Source of the DNA: Synanceia verrucosa
Lineage: Eukaryota > Chordata > Actinopteri > Perciformes > Synanceiidae
Direction: 5' to 3'
NCBI GenBank assembly: GCA_029721515.1
Contig: CM056559.1
Location: forward strand, 23,591,565-23,655,564
Length of the DNA: 64,000 nt
Positions 12,702 through 24,982 of this stretch are shown in pieces (positions within the stretch are counted from its first letter, which is position 1; every line of letters begins with the position of its first letter). Under the pieces are notes generated by a model. It was not told the origin of the DNA. It saw only the letters and a list, made by a program, of their open reading frames with translations, and made no database searches. Position numbers and translations under genes: made by a program.

Positions 12702-13177
12702 TTAACTCATTGAGAGCCAGACATTTTATAAAACCAAAGTGCCTTGGCCATTTTGAGTCATTTTTAAGACCCACAGAATATTTTGTACTATGTCTCTGAA
12801 AACACTGAATAGCTCAAATGAAAGAAGATACTCTCTATTTCATCATGAATAAAATGTTTGTTTTTACCTTGTTCCATTCTTGTTTTATCAGAGGTAGAGT
12901 AGAGGACACTTTCACCAAAATCACCACTTTTTGTCCAGATTCTGTTTGTTGTGCTCTCTAATCTCAATCGTCTCCACTTCCTGTTTTGATCTCTGTGGTG
13001 TATACCGTCTCTTTATTCCTGACTACATCTCCCAGAGGCCCCAACATTACTCACAGGCTTGTGAGAGCGCCCTCTTGTGCCTGCTACCGAAAAAAAAAAA
13101 AAACACTTTGACGTATATATACGTTGATGGCACTTATTGGATTTTAAATGATGTATAAGTGGCACTCAAAGAGTTAA
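12702..13177 (-). mobile_element. TTAA inverted-repeat element, copy B
   Basis: Clean copy in reverse orientation, bounded by TTAACTCATTGAGAGCCAG at 12702 and GGCACTCAAAGAGTTAA ending at 13177. TTAA occurs at both edges, either as a target duplication or as part of the terminal repeat. It shares the full body with copies A, C, D and E. Confidence 0.88.
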
Positions 13178-16100
13178 TAAATTTAGTCACACAGCTTTAT
13201 TTATAGAATTATTAGACCCCATGTTTGTGGCAAAATGAAAACAATATTACAACTGTTTTTAACAGAATGCAAATCATCATTATCATTAGTAATTAAATTC
13301 TTGCATGTAAATAATTTATATACCTGCATAATAATTCATAGACAACAATGAGCTATTTACTTGACTCCACTTGCATTATTAAAGTCATTGTTTAGCATAC
13401 ATTATGACTTGTTTCCATCGTCATATGCACCAAGACACAACAACAGCACTCTCTGGCCTGGAGGCTGAGCGTGGAGGTGGGGAATCATCATGCAATAATA
13501 ATGATAAGACAACGTTTCCTGTTACAGTTTCACACATTCTGGCAGCCTCAGGTTAGACTCTGGCATCGCTGGGAGTAACTGGGGTGAGCAGGTGATGTCA
13601 TGGCTAAGGATTTAGTTAAAGAACGCTGCTTCAAGCCACTGCCATGGATTTATGCGTTGACATTTCCAGTGTTAAACACTGTGAAACAGTGCTCTCTAGC
13701 TGGAGTGTGTGTTGATACACCTGTGCAGTGTAAGTACACTATAATGTGATTAAAAAACAGAGAGCACAGCAGGAAGGGCCCTAATGGTGTCACAGTGTTG
13801 CCTCTCTGTGCCTTGTGCACTTTGTCACGTTAGCAGCATCAACAGATGGACCCACCGTGGAGAAGCTTTGCTGTTACAGCTGAGACACAGATCACAGTTT
13901 TCCATCACCGTAAAGGCTGCACAGCACACAACAGCCATGTGAGTGCTCGCCTTTCACGTATCATTACTGACCATCAAAGTTCAGCTCTCTATTGTTTGGT
14001 GCGTCTCTATTCTTAGCACCGTGTCCTTGTCGGCACAATGTCAAAGACCGTGGGCAGATTACAGAGGCATGCTGATGCTGATTAAACTAACACTCATGAA
14101 AATACATGCAGCATGCAGTTCCCTGATTACTGCACTGAATTAGGGACAACACACAGACGTCAGAGGGCTGGGAAATCTCTTGGCAGGTAAAGGATGAACT
14201 GGTTTCCTTGTATTCTGGGTGTAAAGTGAAGTCCTGTCAAACTTTCTGTCCCAGTTTCAAAATCACCAACATTCACACTTTCTATTTTCAAAAGTGGATG
14301 CTGCTGTTGATGTGCCATGATGCTAAACGACCTGTTCCTCACATTAAACCTGGTCACTGAGCAATCACTCATTCATGTTGTCATGCACCATGCTACACAA
14401 CAGAGTTACCGTAGGCTACATTATGACAATGAAGCTCGTAGAGTGATGGGACAATGTTAAATGCACTGTGAAATGATGAGATTAGAAACCCTGCTCACAT
14501 AACAGGTTTCTTCTCACTTCCCTTTCCTGTGCTAGTTCACCACATAAATCTCACTAGCGCTCCAGTAACACTGGCGACAATAAACTGTGATGAAAACAGA
14601 GTACGCTCTTTCTGAGTGGAATGGTTATTTTCAGTCATTTCTTACTTACAGCGCATATAAGTTCAATTATGCTTCATAGTCAAACTTTAGCATGTAGCTA
14701 GCACCCTTCTTAATGAGTGTGCTCTCATCACAAAAAGAGCTGCCTCCTCCTCCTCGGTCAATGTCTATAGAGACTTGCATTACTGATCAAAACCCGAGCT
14801 TTCATCTCTTATTTAGACACACTGCCTTCTAAAAATAGCCCTGATACACTACACAGCTCTTTGGTGAAGTACAACACAGTGTGTAGTATTATGCAAGGCT
14901 GTAGTGGAGACCCATATTAGCTGAAGTCACAACTGTTATGAAAAGGAAATGAGACAAACCGAATCAGTGAATTCCAAATGAAACTGAATGAGTTTGGTTT
15001 CAAAATGATCACATCCCGAGAGGTTTTTAGGAATGCTGCAATTACATGGTGCTGATCAAAACTGGCCAAAAATGAAGGTTATATTGTTCATACCTAAATG
15101 TTCTTCACAGATCTGTCTCCAGGCTGCATTTCACATTCTCATTGAAACACTCCCCATACTGTAGTTCACTAATTGGTAAATTTGTACACATACCAGCCTT
15201 AATCGATTCCCAGTGGATATTTTTCAGAGCAAAGTAAGATAAAGAGTACAAACTGAGGGTGATGGAGAACCCAACCACATCAAATAAACCAGAACAACAG
15301 TGTGCTATTATGAAATGAGTGACTAAAGAAGGACAGGAATGTACAGGAACGTTTTAGTCCAACTTGGAAGATAACACAACGACTTTTGCAGCATGATCAG
15401 TATCAGCCCTGAAGAGCCTTAAAAATGTCATTTCACTGCAAACAAAAAGTCAAATAAGAATCAAATTAGCTTCCAAGAGTCCATAAAGGTTGGATTTTGC
15501 CTTCAAGGCACCAAACACTGAGCCAGTTGATGCTTCCTTACAGTGATTTAACCTTCATGACGGCAAGATTTGTCTGAATTAGGTCTCATTGTTTCTATTA
15601 GATTTAGTTTTATGACCACAATTAGGAGTCATTAAATGATGGCAATTAAAGAAGACACTATTTGAACCTGTCATGTTCTACTGCCTCTGATATTAGGTGT
15701 TGCTAATATGAGTGATGTGTTTATGTGGCTGCAATAACATGACAAAATGCCAGTACAAGCGGCACAAAAGTGCACTTTCTTCTTTTGGTTTAGAAGATGC
15801 TTCGAAATCATTACGGCCTTTTTAGCCTGTAAGGTAATAAAGCAGATCATGTTGTCAGCTTAACTAAATTAAATCAAAAATCTGTTTTTAGATCCACGCT
15901 CACAAACCATCTTCACAGGTTAAACTTCTTAAAACTTCTCAAAGCTTCTTGAACTGAAGTGGCTCACCTGAACATAACATAACTGATACTGTGAATAAAT
16001 AATTGGATGTATTTATTTCTCTCAGGCTGGGATAAGACTACAAGATTTATTTTGTTGTTCACGACAGTCCCAATGTCAGATTTACAGACATGGTTTCATG

Positions 16101-16374
16101 AATTCCTTCAATCTCTCACACACCTACACACCGATTCTGACACACCAGTCTTTCTGTGTCGTGGTCGTGAAGCGCCTTAGACGCAGTATTGATTCAAATA
16201 TTGAAGAAAATTCTAGATCTGGTATCGTAACAACGGGCCCGATCCACAGGGGCAGATCTATTCAGTGTAACTCTATGCTGTGCGCTGTGAGTGACATCAT
16301 GCACTGGTGATGCGCTGCGTGGAGGCTTGTATTTGTTTACAAAGTGGAGCGAGCTAAGGCTGTTATAGGGCTGT
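13178..16374. other. Non-coding, nothing recognised
   Basis: Moderately AT-rich unique-looking DNA without exon signals or clear repeats. Confidence 0.5.
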
Positions 16375-16590
16375 CATAATTAGCAAGTTAATGTGGCGGC
16401 ATGTGTGACGGTAACTCTACTTGGACAAACAGAGACGTGCTGGCAGGTTATGAAGCAGAACTCTACTGAAAAAATCAAGGAAACTAACAACGCAGCTGTA
16501 ACTAATAATTAAACATGCCAATAAAATGAGATTAACCATTTTATTTAATCTGTCCAAGCTTCTCCTGTAATTCGGCCAACAAATAATCCA
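16375..16590. mobile_element. hAT-like MITE, TAGGGCTGTC family, copy 1
   Basis: Starts TAGGGCTGTCATAATTAGC and contains GGTAACTCTACTTGGACAAA and a later CCAAGCTTCTCCTGTAATTC. The copy at 63438 carries the same blocks in compressed form. The right end is uncertain. Confidence 0.55.
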
Positions 16591-16654
16591 CCAAAGAGCA
16601 TCGTTAAAGTATTAATTTGTAACGTGAAAAGGATAAACAGGAAAAGTGAAAGTG

Positions 16655-16731
16655 ACGTTCGGTATCGGGCAATACTAAACCTCAGATATCGGTTTCAGAA
16701 GTGAAAAAAGTGGACCGGTGCATCCCTAGTC
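16655..16731. mobile_element. hAT-like MITE end (GGACCGGTGCATCCCTA)
   Basis: A GGTATCGGGCAATACT / GATATCGGTTTCAG block ends at TGGACCGGTGCATCCCTAG, a terminus of the 'GGGATGCACCGATCC' type common in fish MITEs. Only one end is clear. Confidence 0.5.
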
Positions 16732-17434
16732 ACGCCACAAGGGGTGAAGACACTTGTTCTGCGATCTGACAACTAAATCAGGCACGACAGTGAACTCGTC
16801 TGTCAGGTCAAAAATCAGGCTAATTTGTGTAGCCTGAGCCTGGCATAAATCAGATAGTCCTGCTGATGACTGAAAGCCCTTTAAAAGCCTCTTCACTATA
16901 ACAAGGTGTAGTGACAGATCAGTGAATTTTTCCCAGTTACAACCCTAAGATGAAAATGGAGCCTTCACAATAATTTAAGAAAGCGTTTGTCAAATGTCAA
17001 TACCCAGGAAATCCATGCTGAGAACACACAGAGTGTACAACAGGAAAAAAAAGCTCTGCCCACCAAACCTCCACATTCTCTGGAACGGATGTGGAAACCT
17101 CCATAACCTGTGTCCCAGTCATTTCATTAGACTGTCATAGAGAGTAGTTTGCAGGCCCAGATAATAAGTTCAGAATGTGTTCTTTGAACAGGCTATGACC
17201 AGGGTCACCATAACAAGGTCAGAAAGAGCTAATCTAAAGGATGATTTTCAGGCCACTGATGTAAAAACAACTGTGAATAACAGCACTGTGTGTTCACCAA
17301 CTGCCACTTCCTGTGGGGTTAAGAAGCATTTTCCCAGGCCTGACAGCCACAAAATGCTGAGAGAAGAGGGGCTGTCGGAAACTGAAAGACATGAGGCTGT
17401 AGGATGCATTCAAAGTGGTCTTACAGAGAGACTC

Positions 17435-17437
<3 letters not shown>

Positions 17438-17472
<35 letters not shown>
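17438..17472. repeat. (GA)n microsatellite
   Basis: About 17 uninterrupted GA units. Confidence 0.95.
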
Positions 17473-17474
<2 letters not shown>

Positions 17475-17604
17475 ACTGTTCAGTGAAAAGTGAAAAAAAT
17501 GTTCTGTGGCTCTCAAGTTGGAAACTCATACTTTACTGGCACTCAGTTTATTTCTGAATGTGATAAAGCAGATGGGTTCATTTATTTTTGTGCTATGCTA
17601 TGAT

Positions 17605-18111
17605 AGAGCTGTGCAATATGGACAAAATTGTATACTGTATCTTGATATAGCTAATTTTAGATCCCGATAACAATAAATATATATATATGGGATGTAGTAT
17701 TTTTTCTGATGTAATGTTATTTTCTCTTTCCATTGTGCTCTCCTCCATCTCCTCCATGCTGCTTTACTTCTGTTTACTCCTGACCTACAAGTGCCGTACA
17801 TGTGTCCTTACTGGTGACGTAAACATGCTACCACAAAGCAGTAGCGTTGCTGCAGTTACAGTAACCTTCATACCATTATGTCTGTGCTTCATACAATGAA
17901 CATGTTGAACTCACATGACACATTTGCATTATCCAGCGGTCATTAATGTTGAATTGTTCCTTACATGAAGTATCTAAACCACAACCAGAGTAACGTTAAT
18001 GTTAGCGTGGCAACAGAGCTAACCAAGTAGCTACATGTTAAAACTATGATCACATATAAATAAATATACTGTATACATATTTATATATGTATGTATATAT
18101 AACACAGCTCT
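17605..18111. mobile_element. Candidate inverted-repeat element (AGAGCTGTG ends)
   Basis: AGAGCTGTG at 17605 is matched by CACAGCTCT ending at 18111, a perfect 9-bp inverted pair about 500 bp apart. The left arm (GCAATATGGACAAAATTG) resembles fish hAT MITEs. AT-rich runs sit near both ends. No clear duplication was found. Confidence 0.45.
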
Positions 18112-19691
18112 ATGATAAACAAATCACATTCAATGCTATGAGCTGAAACAGAGTATATTCTCATTTGTGTGAGGCTAAAATGACTTTAACTTGAAGTTAT
18201 ATTCTGCCCCTTATCATTTAGCATTAAGTGTTACATCACATGTCTGGACTATAAATGAAGATTTTCTTGTCTTGTAAAGTAGACACACACATACACACAA
18301 AGAGTTTTTTCTCAACACGTTGCATGTTCGTAACACCACAGACATATCCTCTCAAACAGAACCAACCAATGTTCATGTGCACTGATCAGGACATTGCTAC
18401 ACAAATAATTCATAATATTTGAGATTCTGAATATAATTCCTTACTTTAGCAATATGATCTACCTTAAAATTAGTTTGCCAGCTTTTAGCTACAATACAGC
18501 GATTTATCGTTGAAATGTTCCTTAAAAGCCAACTTCTTTTACTCAAAGTACAGTTTGCAATGGGAGGAACTCTTCTGATCTGACGTTTGTTGCACCATTA
18601 ACAGAAACAAGCACAAAAAACTATAGCCATCTGTCAACAACGTAAATCACATTATAACAAAAACACAAAAAATAAACTCCAGAGAAAACGGATCATTGTT
18701 TAAAATAGGGTACATCATGGAAAAAAGTCAATTTTCCACTGCTGGTGCACGTACATTTGCGTATAAAGTGCTTACCAACCTTCAAACTGAGAAATGAGAC
18801 AACCAAGTCAGTTTTTGGGGGCTGTCACCTTTAATAAACATTGACGACTCGGCTACATTAGCTATTTGACTCCTTTACAAAACTAATTCTTGGCTCAGGG
18901 CACCATGTGTGTCTACTTTGACTTAACCTTCACACGAGCAAACTGACACTAACCTACAAACAAGGTGGTGATATACACAGGAGATAAGCCCCAAGTCAGG
19001 AACAAATGAAGCAGAATGTGCTTAATGTGGAGCAAACTGTAAATTAATGGAACAAAATGCTTGAATGTAAACCTACAACAGATTTTATTACATCTTACAC
19101 CAACATATTGTTTGCTAACTGCTTACTGTACACAGTACAGCAGCAGACAGACTTTTCTAACCAATGTCAAGGTTGGAACAAGTAGGATCATTGTTTGATG
19201 GGTGAGTTTATGGCCTAAATTCAACAAATGTTTTGCTCTCTTCAGCGTGATCAATACTGTGTATAGGACTTATAATTAATTTATTCGAACCACTAACTTG
19301 TAGCTCTCAGGCAGTTTCTTTAATTGTTAAGACAGATGCTAAAAGGAACTGCATACAGGTCAACTTTAATGGTCATCTTATGCATCATATTTATGTTCAA
19401 AAAACTTGATAAAGTTATGTGATGCACAAATCTGCAGACAGAAGTAACCAGACTGAAACACAACACAGATTTTGGTGCTTTCATTTCAGCACCCTTCCCT
19501 AAATGCAGAACATGTATTGTGCATAGGATGGATGCAATGTATGCGCATATGCACTACCGTGCGGTGTGTAGAGCACGTGCAGACATGACCCAGGAGATCA
19601 TGAACCTTCTAAAGTTGAAACCACAAACTGTTGCTCTTCAGATGCTGTCTTTTCTCCATGAAAATCATTTGCAGGAATTACATCCAAAGCT

Positions 19692-20055
19692 ATGGGTGGC
19701 TCGGTGGTGTAGTGGTTAGCACTGTTGTCTCACAGCAAGAAGGTACCGGGTTCAATTCCCGGCCAGGGGCCTTTCTGTGTGGAGTTTGCATGTTCTCCCC
19801 ATGTCTGTGTAGGTTCTCTCTGGTACTCCGGCTTCCTCCCACCATCCAAAAACATGCATGGGGATTAGGTTAATTGGCTAATTTAAATTGACCATAGGTG
19901 TGAATGTGAGTGTGGGTGGTTGTCTGTCTCTATGTGTCCTGTGATGAACTGGAGACTTGTCCAGGGTGTACCCTGCCTTTCACCCTACGACAGCTGGGAT
20001 AGGCTCCAGCCCCCCCACGACCCTATGATAAGTGGTAGAAAATGGATGGATGGAT
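19692..20055 (+). repeat. Full-length tRNA-headed SINE with target duplication
   Basis: The head carries RNA polymerase III promoter-like boxes: A-box TGGTGTAGTGG and B-box GGTTCAATTCC. A long body follows, and the tail is ATGGATGGATGG. The copy is flanked by the direct repeat atccaaagct at 19682-19691 and 20056-20065, a 10-bp target-site duplication that fixes both ends. It is not a functional tRNA, because no acceptor stem closes and the body continues for 360 bp. Confidence 0.9.
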
Positions 20056-20289
20056 ATCCAAAGCTGCCCTCTGCGTTGCAGTAACTCTTGCTGTTACAGT
20101 TGCCTCTGCTAAGCGAAGCTTTGCAATACTGAAGCTCATTAAGACATACCTCCAATCATCAGTGGCACAAAAACGCTATCATAAGCATCAATTCTGAAAT
20201 GCTCAGTAGTTTTCATATGATGACCTTATTGATTGACTTTGCATCCAGAAAATGCAGACGTGTGCACACGTGCATGTTTGTGTTCACAT

Positions 20290-20737
20290 TAGGGCTGCAA
20301 ATAAAGATTATTTTGATAGTGGACTAATCTATCGACTATCTTAATGATTACTCAACTAATAGAATTATGAAGCGTACACCTGTTCAGTGGCTCTTATTTA
20401 GCTGTTCTAACACGTTTCTGTTAATAACGCGTTACTGCGTGCCTCCACTTTAAATGCTGCCTCATCACAGATGTGCTGCATGTTGAGCACATTAGCCGTG
20501 TCTGTGATTTCTTTAGGGAGAAACGTTCCCAGACTTTCCATCTTTTCGCTCGTGATGTTGTTACAGTGGTCGTAGCAATTTCTCTCTTGCTTGCCGCTCA
20601 CCGGTCGCGTTGACTTGTGCATGTTCGTTGAAATGTTCGAGAAATCTGAGCGGTGCTATTATCTGCAAATGAATTTGTCTGCAACGACTTTCATAATTGA
20701 TTTTTGTTGACTAGGTCGACTAATCGTTGCACCCCTA
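20290..20737. mobile_element. Non-autonomous hAT element with perfect 8-bp duplication
   Basis: The ends TAGGGCTGCAAATAA and TCGTTGCACCCCTA are imperfect inverted repeats. The 8-bp duplication gttcacat lies at 20282-20289 and 20738-20745. Short inverted ends plus an 8-bp duplication define the hAT superfamily. The middle holds a minus-strand open frame of 71 codons (20407-20622) that I do not recognise and that may be captured or relic sequence. Confidence 0.9.
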
Positions 20738-21367
20738 GTTCACATTTGTTCATTTACTTATTTAAGTTTGAGGATTTTTTGAATATGAATCATACAGCCA
20801 AACTACACTTACATTTGATATTGCTAATAAAAGTTGTCAGGTGAAATGCCATGTTGTTGGACGGTCATTTTATACCTATCATACATTTGGGATGGGGGCC
20901 TTGAAATAAAATTTCGCTCACAGCCCCAATTTGATCAGGGGAATTTCCAAGCTCCAAGTCAGAATTTAAATCATAAAAAAAGTTACTTGTAACAGTGACA
21001 TTACTTTTTGGTGTAAATAATCAACTATTTTTCAGTAACTACCACAATACTGGTATTTATGTTATTTAAATTAATATTCTGATCAACTCGCACGTCACAG
21101 AACGCCTTAAAAATAAAAAGGCACAATTTTGGGCAAATTTTGTATGTTTTCCATTCTTTAATCACCGGTTTGGTCGCCGTTTCAAAAGCACCGGTTTGGC
21201 ACCGGTATGGTATAAAACCTTCATGACAGCCATCCCTCTGAGAGAAGTGGACAGCACAGCAAGTGCAGTAGAGCAATCTGCTCACAACGCCGCTGGACAT
21301 TCATAGTTATGGGATATGAAATCAGTTATATTGTGTATTCAGCACAGTACTGTTTCATCAATATTAG

Positions 21368-21389
21368 TAATCAACGTCTACGTTGATTA
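21368..21389. repeat. 22-bp palindrome at the edge of a CpG-rich block
   Basis: TAATCAACGT-CT-ACGTTGATTA: two perfect 10-bp arms around a 2-bp centre. Confidence 0.8.
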
Positions 21390-21790
21390 TGGATATGTGT
21401 CGCGCGCGGAGCTGCCTTTATTAAACTGCTTGCCAAGTGAATGCGAAAAAAAATTACCGACAAAAGCGACAACCGTGAAGTCTAACAACACGGCAGTAAA
21501 GCTGGTCAAAGTTTCATCAGGTGCGTTTTTACCTTGGATCGAGCCTCGCCAGCCTCCAGTGACGCACACACCTCCAGAGCGCACAGGGAAGCTTCACAGA
21601 CGGAGCTCATCCATGTTGACGCGTGTTGGCAGACAGCTTGAACACATACATCCGATCCGTAAGCTCCTCTCGCTTTGTTTGGAAAAGTCAATCAGTGCGT
21701 GCTGGAGGCGGAGACCGGCAGCCCGTTACTTCACGGATGAGAGGCTCAGAGAGCACACCACCGAGCAGTGACCTATCAGTGTCTGACCAG
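21390..21790. other. CpG-rich segment of uncertain nature
   Basis: The stretch holds many CpGs (for example GTCGCGCGCGG near 21400, GACGCGTG near 21617) in an otherwise CpG-poor window, and a plus-strand open frame of 151 codons spans 21316-21771. I do not recognise the protein. It has no folded-domain signature, and its first third is in AT-rich DNA. The CACCGGTTTGG repeats upstream (21165-21210) look transposon-derived. It could be a promoter-type CpG island or a young transposon body. Confidence 0.35.
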
Positions 21791-24711
21791 GCACCGCAAT
21801 GACCTCCCTCCTTTTAACCTCTTAGTGGCTGAGCCACACAGCTCCCAGGGTTCATAGCGTTGCTGTTCTGAAAATGTTCTTATCTGAGGGTGAGGATAAA
21901 ACACTTTATCACATTTCTGATGTTCAATCACGTCCCCACAGTCAAACACTCTTTACAAAATGGCTTTTTATTGGTTATTTATTTTTTTTAGAGTTGTCTG
22001 AGTTCTTAGAAAAGTGCTTTATACATATTAATTGCAATAATGTATTAATAATAACAAATTATACGATTATTATTATTATTATTAATACTACGACTACTAT
22101 GACTAATAATATCAATAAAAATAATATTCCAGTTGGTACAGTCTACAGAGTTAAAGTGACTCAACTTTTTTTTTAATTTTACGTAATATTTTTGGCATTA
22201 CATTCAGGAAATTTATTTAAATTTACAGTAACTATAAAAAGTATAAGCATGAAAGTATGTTTGTTTGTTGTTTGTTTTACGACATTGAAACAACATGGAA
22301 TATGTGTGGCTTTTTGACGCTAATCAATCAAAAAGGCCCTTTAAAGTCAGAGTGAAAAATCTCTTCAGTACATCTGAATTCATTACAAATATTAAAAGCA
22401 AAAAATGGGTCACTGGAATAACTTACTGGAGTCATCCTTAGCATTATCAATTTCTGCTGGGCTTTTATTTTGGCAAGTCAAAGTGTGTGTAGTCAGTCCA
22501 AACCTTTGTGAAAAAGGCAATGCTGTAAAACAATAACACATGAAAACTTCCAAGAGGGGTGAATATTTTGTTTTGCTCCAAGAAAATTTTTACTATTTTT
22601 ACTATAATAGATGGATTACAAAACAACATTATCGTGTGTGGTGTGAGCTCTTATGCTGTATAGTGGCAGCAAGAAGAAAGACAGCAGGGGGCACACTCAC
22701 CAAGTTTCATACCTGAAAACACCTGACTTCCTAATAATCTCATGTGTTTTTGTGATCCACAACTTTCATCTATGGCACTCAAAATTAAACATATATATTT
22801 ACATAATATGGAACCCACCACTCTAAAAGATGGGACAAAGAGGGACGATTACAGTCTGGAGTGACTTGTTATGTCATAGATCACGAAGCGTGACCTTTTC
22901 CGCCTCTTTGGGAACAGAAGGTCAAAGGTTACAGACAAACAATGTGGGCCGTCTGTCTGCCGGTGTGTGTTTGTGTATTTCCACGCCTCCCTCTATGAGT
23001 GTGACTTTTTCTGGGGCCTTGTGCATGAAGCATGCAGAAGCCTGTTGTCTGGCAGAAACAACTCACTTCTTGGACTCTATGGACGACTTGAACAACGTCT
23101 CTATTGAGGAGAAAGTGATGGAGAGAAAAGAGAGAGAGGGAGAAAAGGCAGCCAGTCCAATAGCTGAGCCACAGACAGATCTGCAGTTATTATCTGGTTA
23201 CAATCAACATCATTCACCATCACAAAAGGACTTCTTAAAAGAGAAATTAGCCTTCTGGGAAGGCTGACTGAAGTCACTACGGCTCAAATCTTTTGAGATT
23301 CACATTCATCTTAGAGGTGGATTCTGAACAGAGAGTTAAAGCAAACTACAAGTGACTTGGGATTTCAACTACAGTGCAATTTTGCCATGCAGACACTTTC
23401 ATCCAATGGTTTTCCCTGCGGCCTTAATTTAAACTCTCATCAATCTCATCTGCTGCTCTGCTCTTCTGAGGCTGCAAAAATGGATCAATAGCATTGCGTG
23501 TGAATCATGTTTTGTCTTTTTAAATATTCTATCCCTGTTACTTCAGAGTTCAAGTTCAAGACCTTTATTTGTCCCACAGGGACAATTGGTTCTTCCGTAT
23601 AGCAGCAATAAAAACAACACAAAGCAATAAAAGCAAAACGAGTAAAAGGTGAACACATGAGGTGCAAAGGTTACAGTATTAGTGAAATAAAAGAGAAAGG
23701 ACTGAGAAAAAACATGACTGGAGATGGAAAGTTAAGCAGTGAAACAGTAGAGGGTATAAAAGAGAATTTAGACTATGTTGTCCAAGACAGGAGCCAGGGG
23801 TGAGTGCTGTATTGTACTGCCGCATAAAATGGATTTAACCTTCTTTAACAACTGTTTGTAGGACAGCTCAGATCTTTCTGCTGACTTTCGTCACTCTTGA
23901 TGAATTTTTCTGAGGTCAAAAGATGCCAATCAGCAAAAGAAAAGAAAAAAAGGTGAAGACTAAGTGGATAAAAGATTTATCATGAGGGATCTGGAACACC
24001 CTGGAAAAAAAAAACTCTGCTGGTTTTCCTTACGCTGCATATCTGAATTCCCATTAAACATCATCTTATTATCAATTATGATGCCATTCATTCATTCATT
24101 AAAACGTGTGCAGGTCTAAGGGTTGTAAGATCCCAAATATACTTTATGCTGAGAGATGGATGACCATGAAGCATTAACATACAGATAACATAAAGATAGA
24201 TACATAAAAGAGATTGAGTCACTGGGATAAGTAATGGATTTTCACACCACTGAGAATCATTTTTATATGACTCACATGTTTGACTTTGAGTTGCTTATAC
24301 AGCAAATGAGGATTTTTAGCATTGGTACTGTTAATAAACTGCCTTTATGTGCTTGATAGAAAGGTACACTGTCCATGTCTCTCAGTCTGGTACTGAGCCT
24401 GAAATAGCAGTGTTTGAAAAGCCTCCAATTACACAGTGACAGGGTTCTGCTCCATGGAGCCGGTGCACTGAGGAATAGGAAATCACTGTAGGTTGTTGTT
24501 GTAATGTGCAGTCAGTGAGAGTAATTCATGGCACACACTCTGTAACTACTCTGCCATTCATAGACACCATATTGCTGCCAAATGGGCAGCTTTTGCACTC
24601 ATAAAATCACATATCTGACATCCATTAACTCACATTCACAGCACATTAGTGACTGCACACTGTAAAAAACAAGACTGACTGACAGATTTTATATATATAA
24701 CGGAATAAAAT
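21791..24711. other. Non-coding apart from one retroelement end
   Basis: A 145-codon plus frame at 22830-23267 has no recognisable domain and is judged chance. (ATT)n lies at about 22068-22086. Confidence 0.5.
23540..23800 (-). repeat. Retroelement 3' end, minus orientation
   Basis: On the minus strand it ends CTGTGGGACAAATAAAGG followed by TCTTGAACTTGAAC tail units. It shares the GTGGGA-AATAAAGG terminus with the elements at 35770 and 43551. The inner limit is uncertain. Confidence 0.5.
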
Positions 24712-24928
24712 GGCCTGGACAAAAATTATGTATATTCCACGATACATACATATACACACTATACATCATTTTTACACTATACATATGTGTAGTATAATAT
24801 ACATTGTTTTTACACTATCGATAATATGTATGGTATAATATAAATGGTTTTAACACCATACATAATGTGTGTAGTTTAATATACTTCGTTTTTACATTAG
24901 ACATATAAACAGAATTTTTGTCAAGGCC
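24712..24928. repeat. Tandem minisatellite framed by inverted repeats
   Basis: About 3.6 copies of a 38-41 bp unit (ATACAT..TTTTTACACTATACAT..) lie at roughly 24760-24908. They are enclosed by GGCCTGGACAAAAATT on the left and AATTTTTGTCAAGGCC on the right, 16-bp arms with one mismatch. It could be a small transposon whose interior expanded. Confidence 0.75.
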
Positions 24929-24930
24929 AG

Positions 24931-24982
24931 AAGTGGCCGCCTAATTACAGAAAAATATTTTTCAGTAATTAGCCGGCCACTT
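24931..24982. repeat. 52-nt near-perfect hairpin
   Basis: AAGTGGCCGCCTAATTACAG pairs with CAGTAATTAGCCGGCCACTT across an A5TAT5 centre, which itself pairs. Two mismatches were seen. It directly follows the minisatellite and may be a transposon end or a DNA foldback. Confidence 0.75.

Noticed and set aside
19692..19765. tRNA gene suggested by A- and B-box motifs
   Set aside because: No closing acceptor stem, and the sequence continues as a 360-bp repeat with a target duplication. It is the head of a SINE.
21316..21771. 151-codon plus-strand frame as a gene
   Set aside because: The start lies in AT-rich DNA and the sequence is unrecognised. The length is explained by the CpG-rich composition being poor in stop codons. 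Kept only as a CpG-rich block.
22830..23267. 145-codon plus-strand frame
   Set aside because: No recognisable domain, no splice or promoter context, and no biased composition beyond a short Glu/Lys run. Judged chance.
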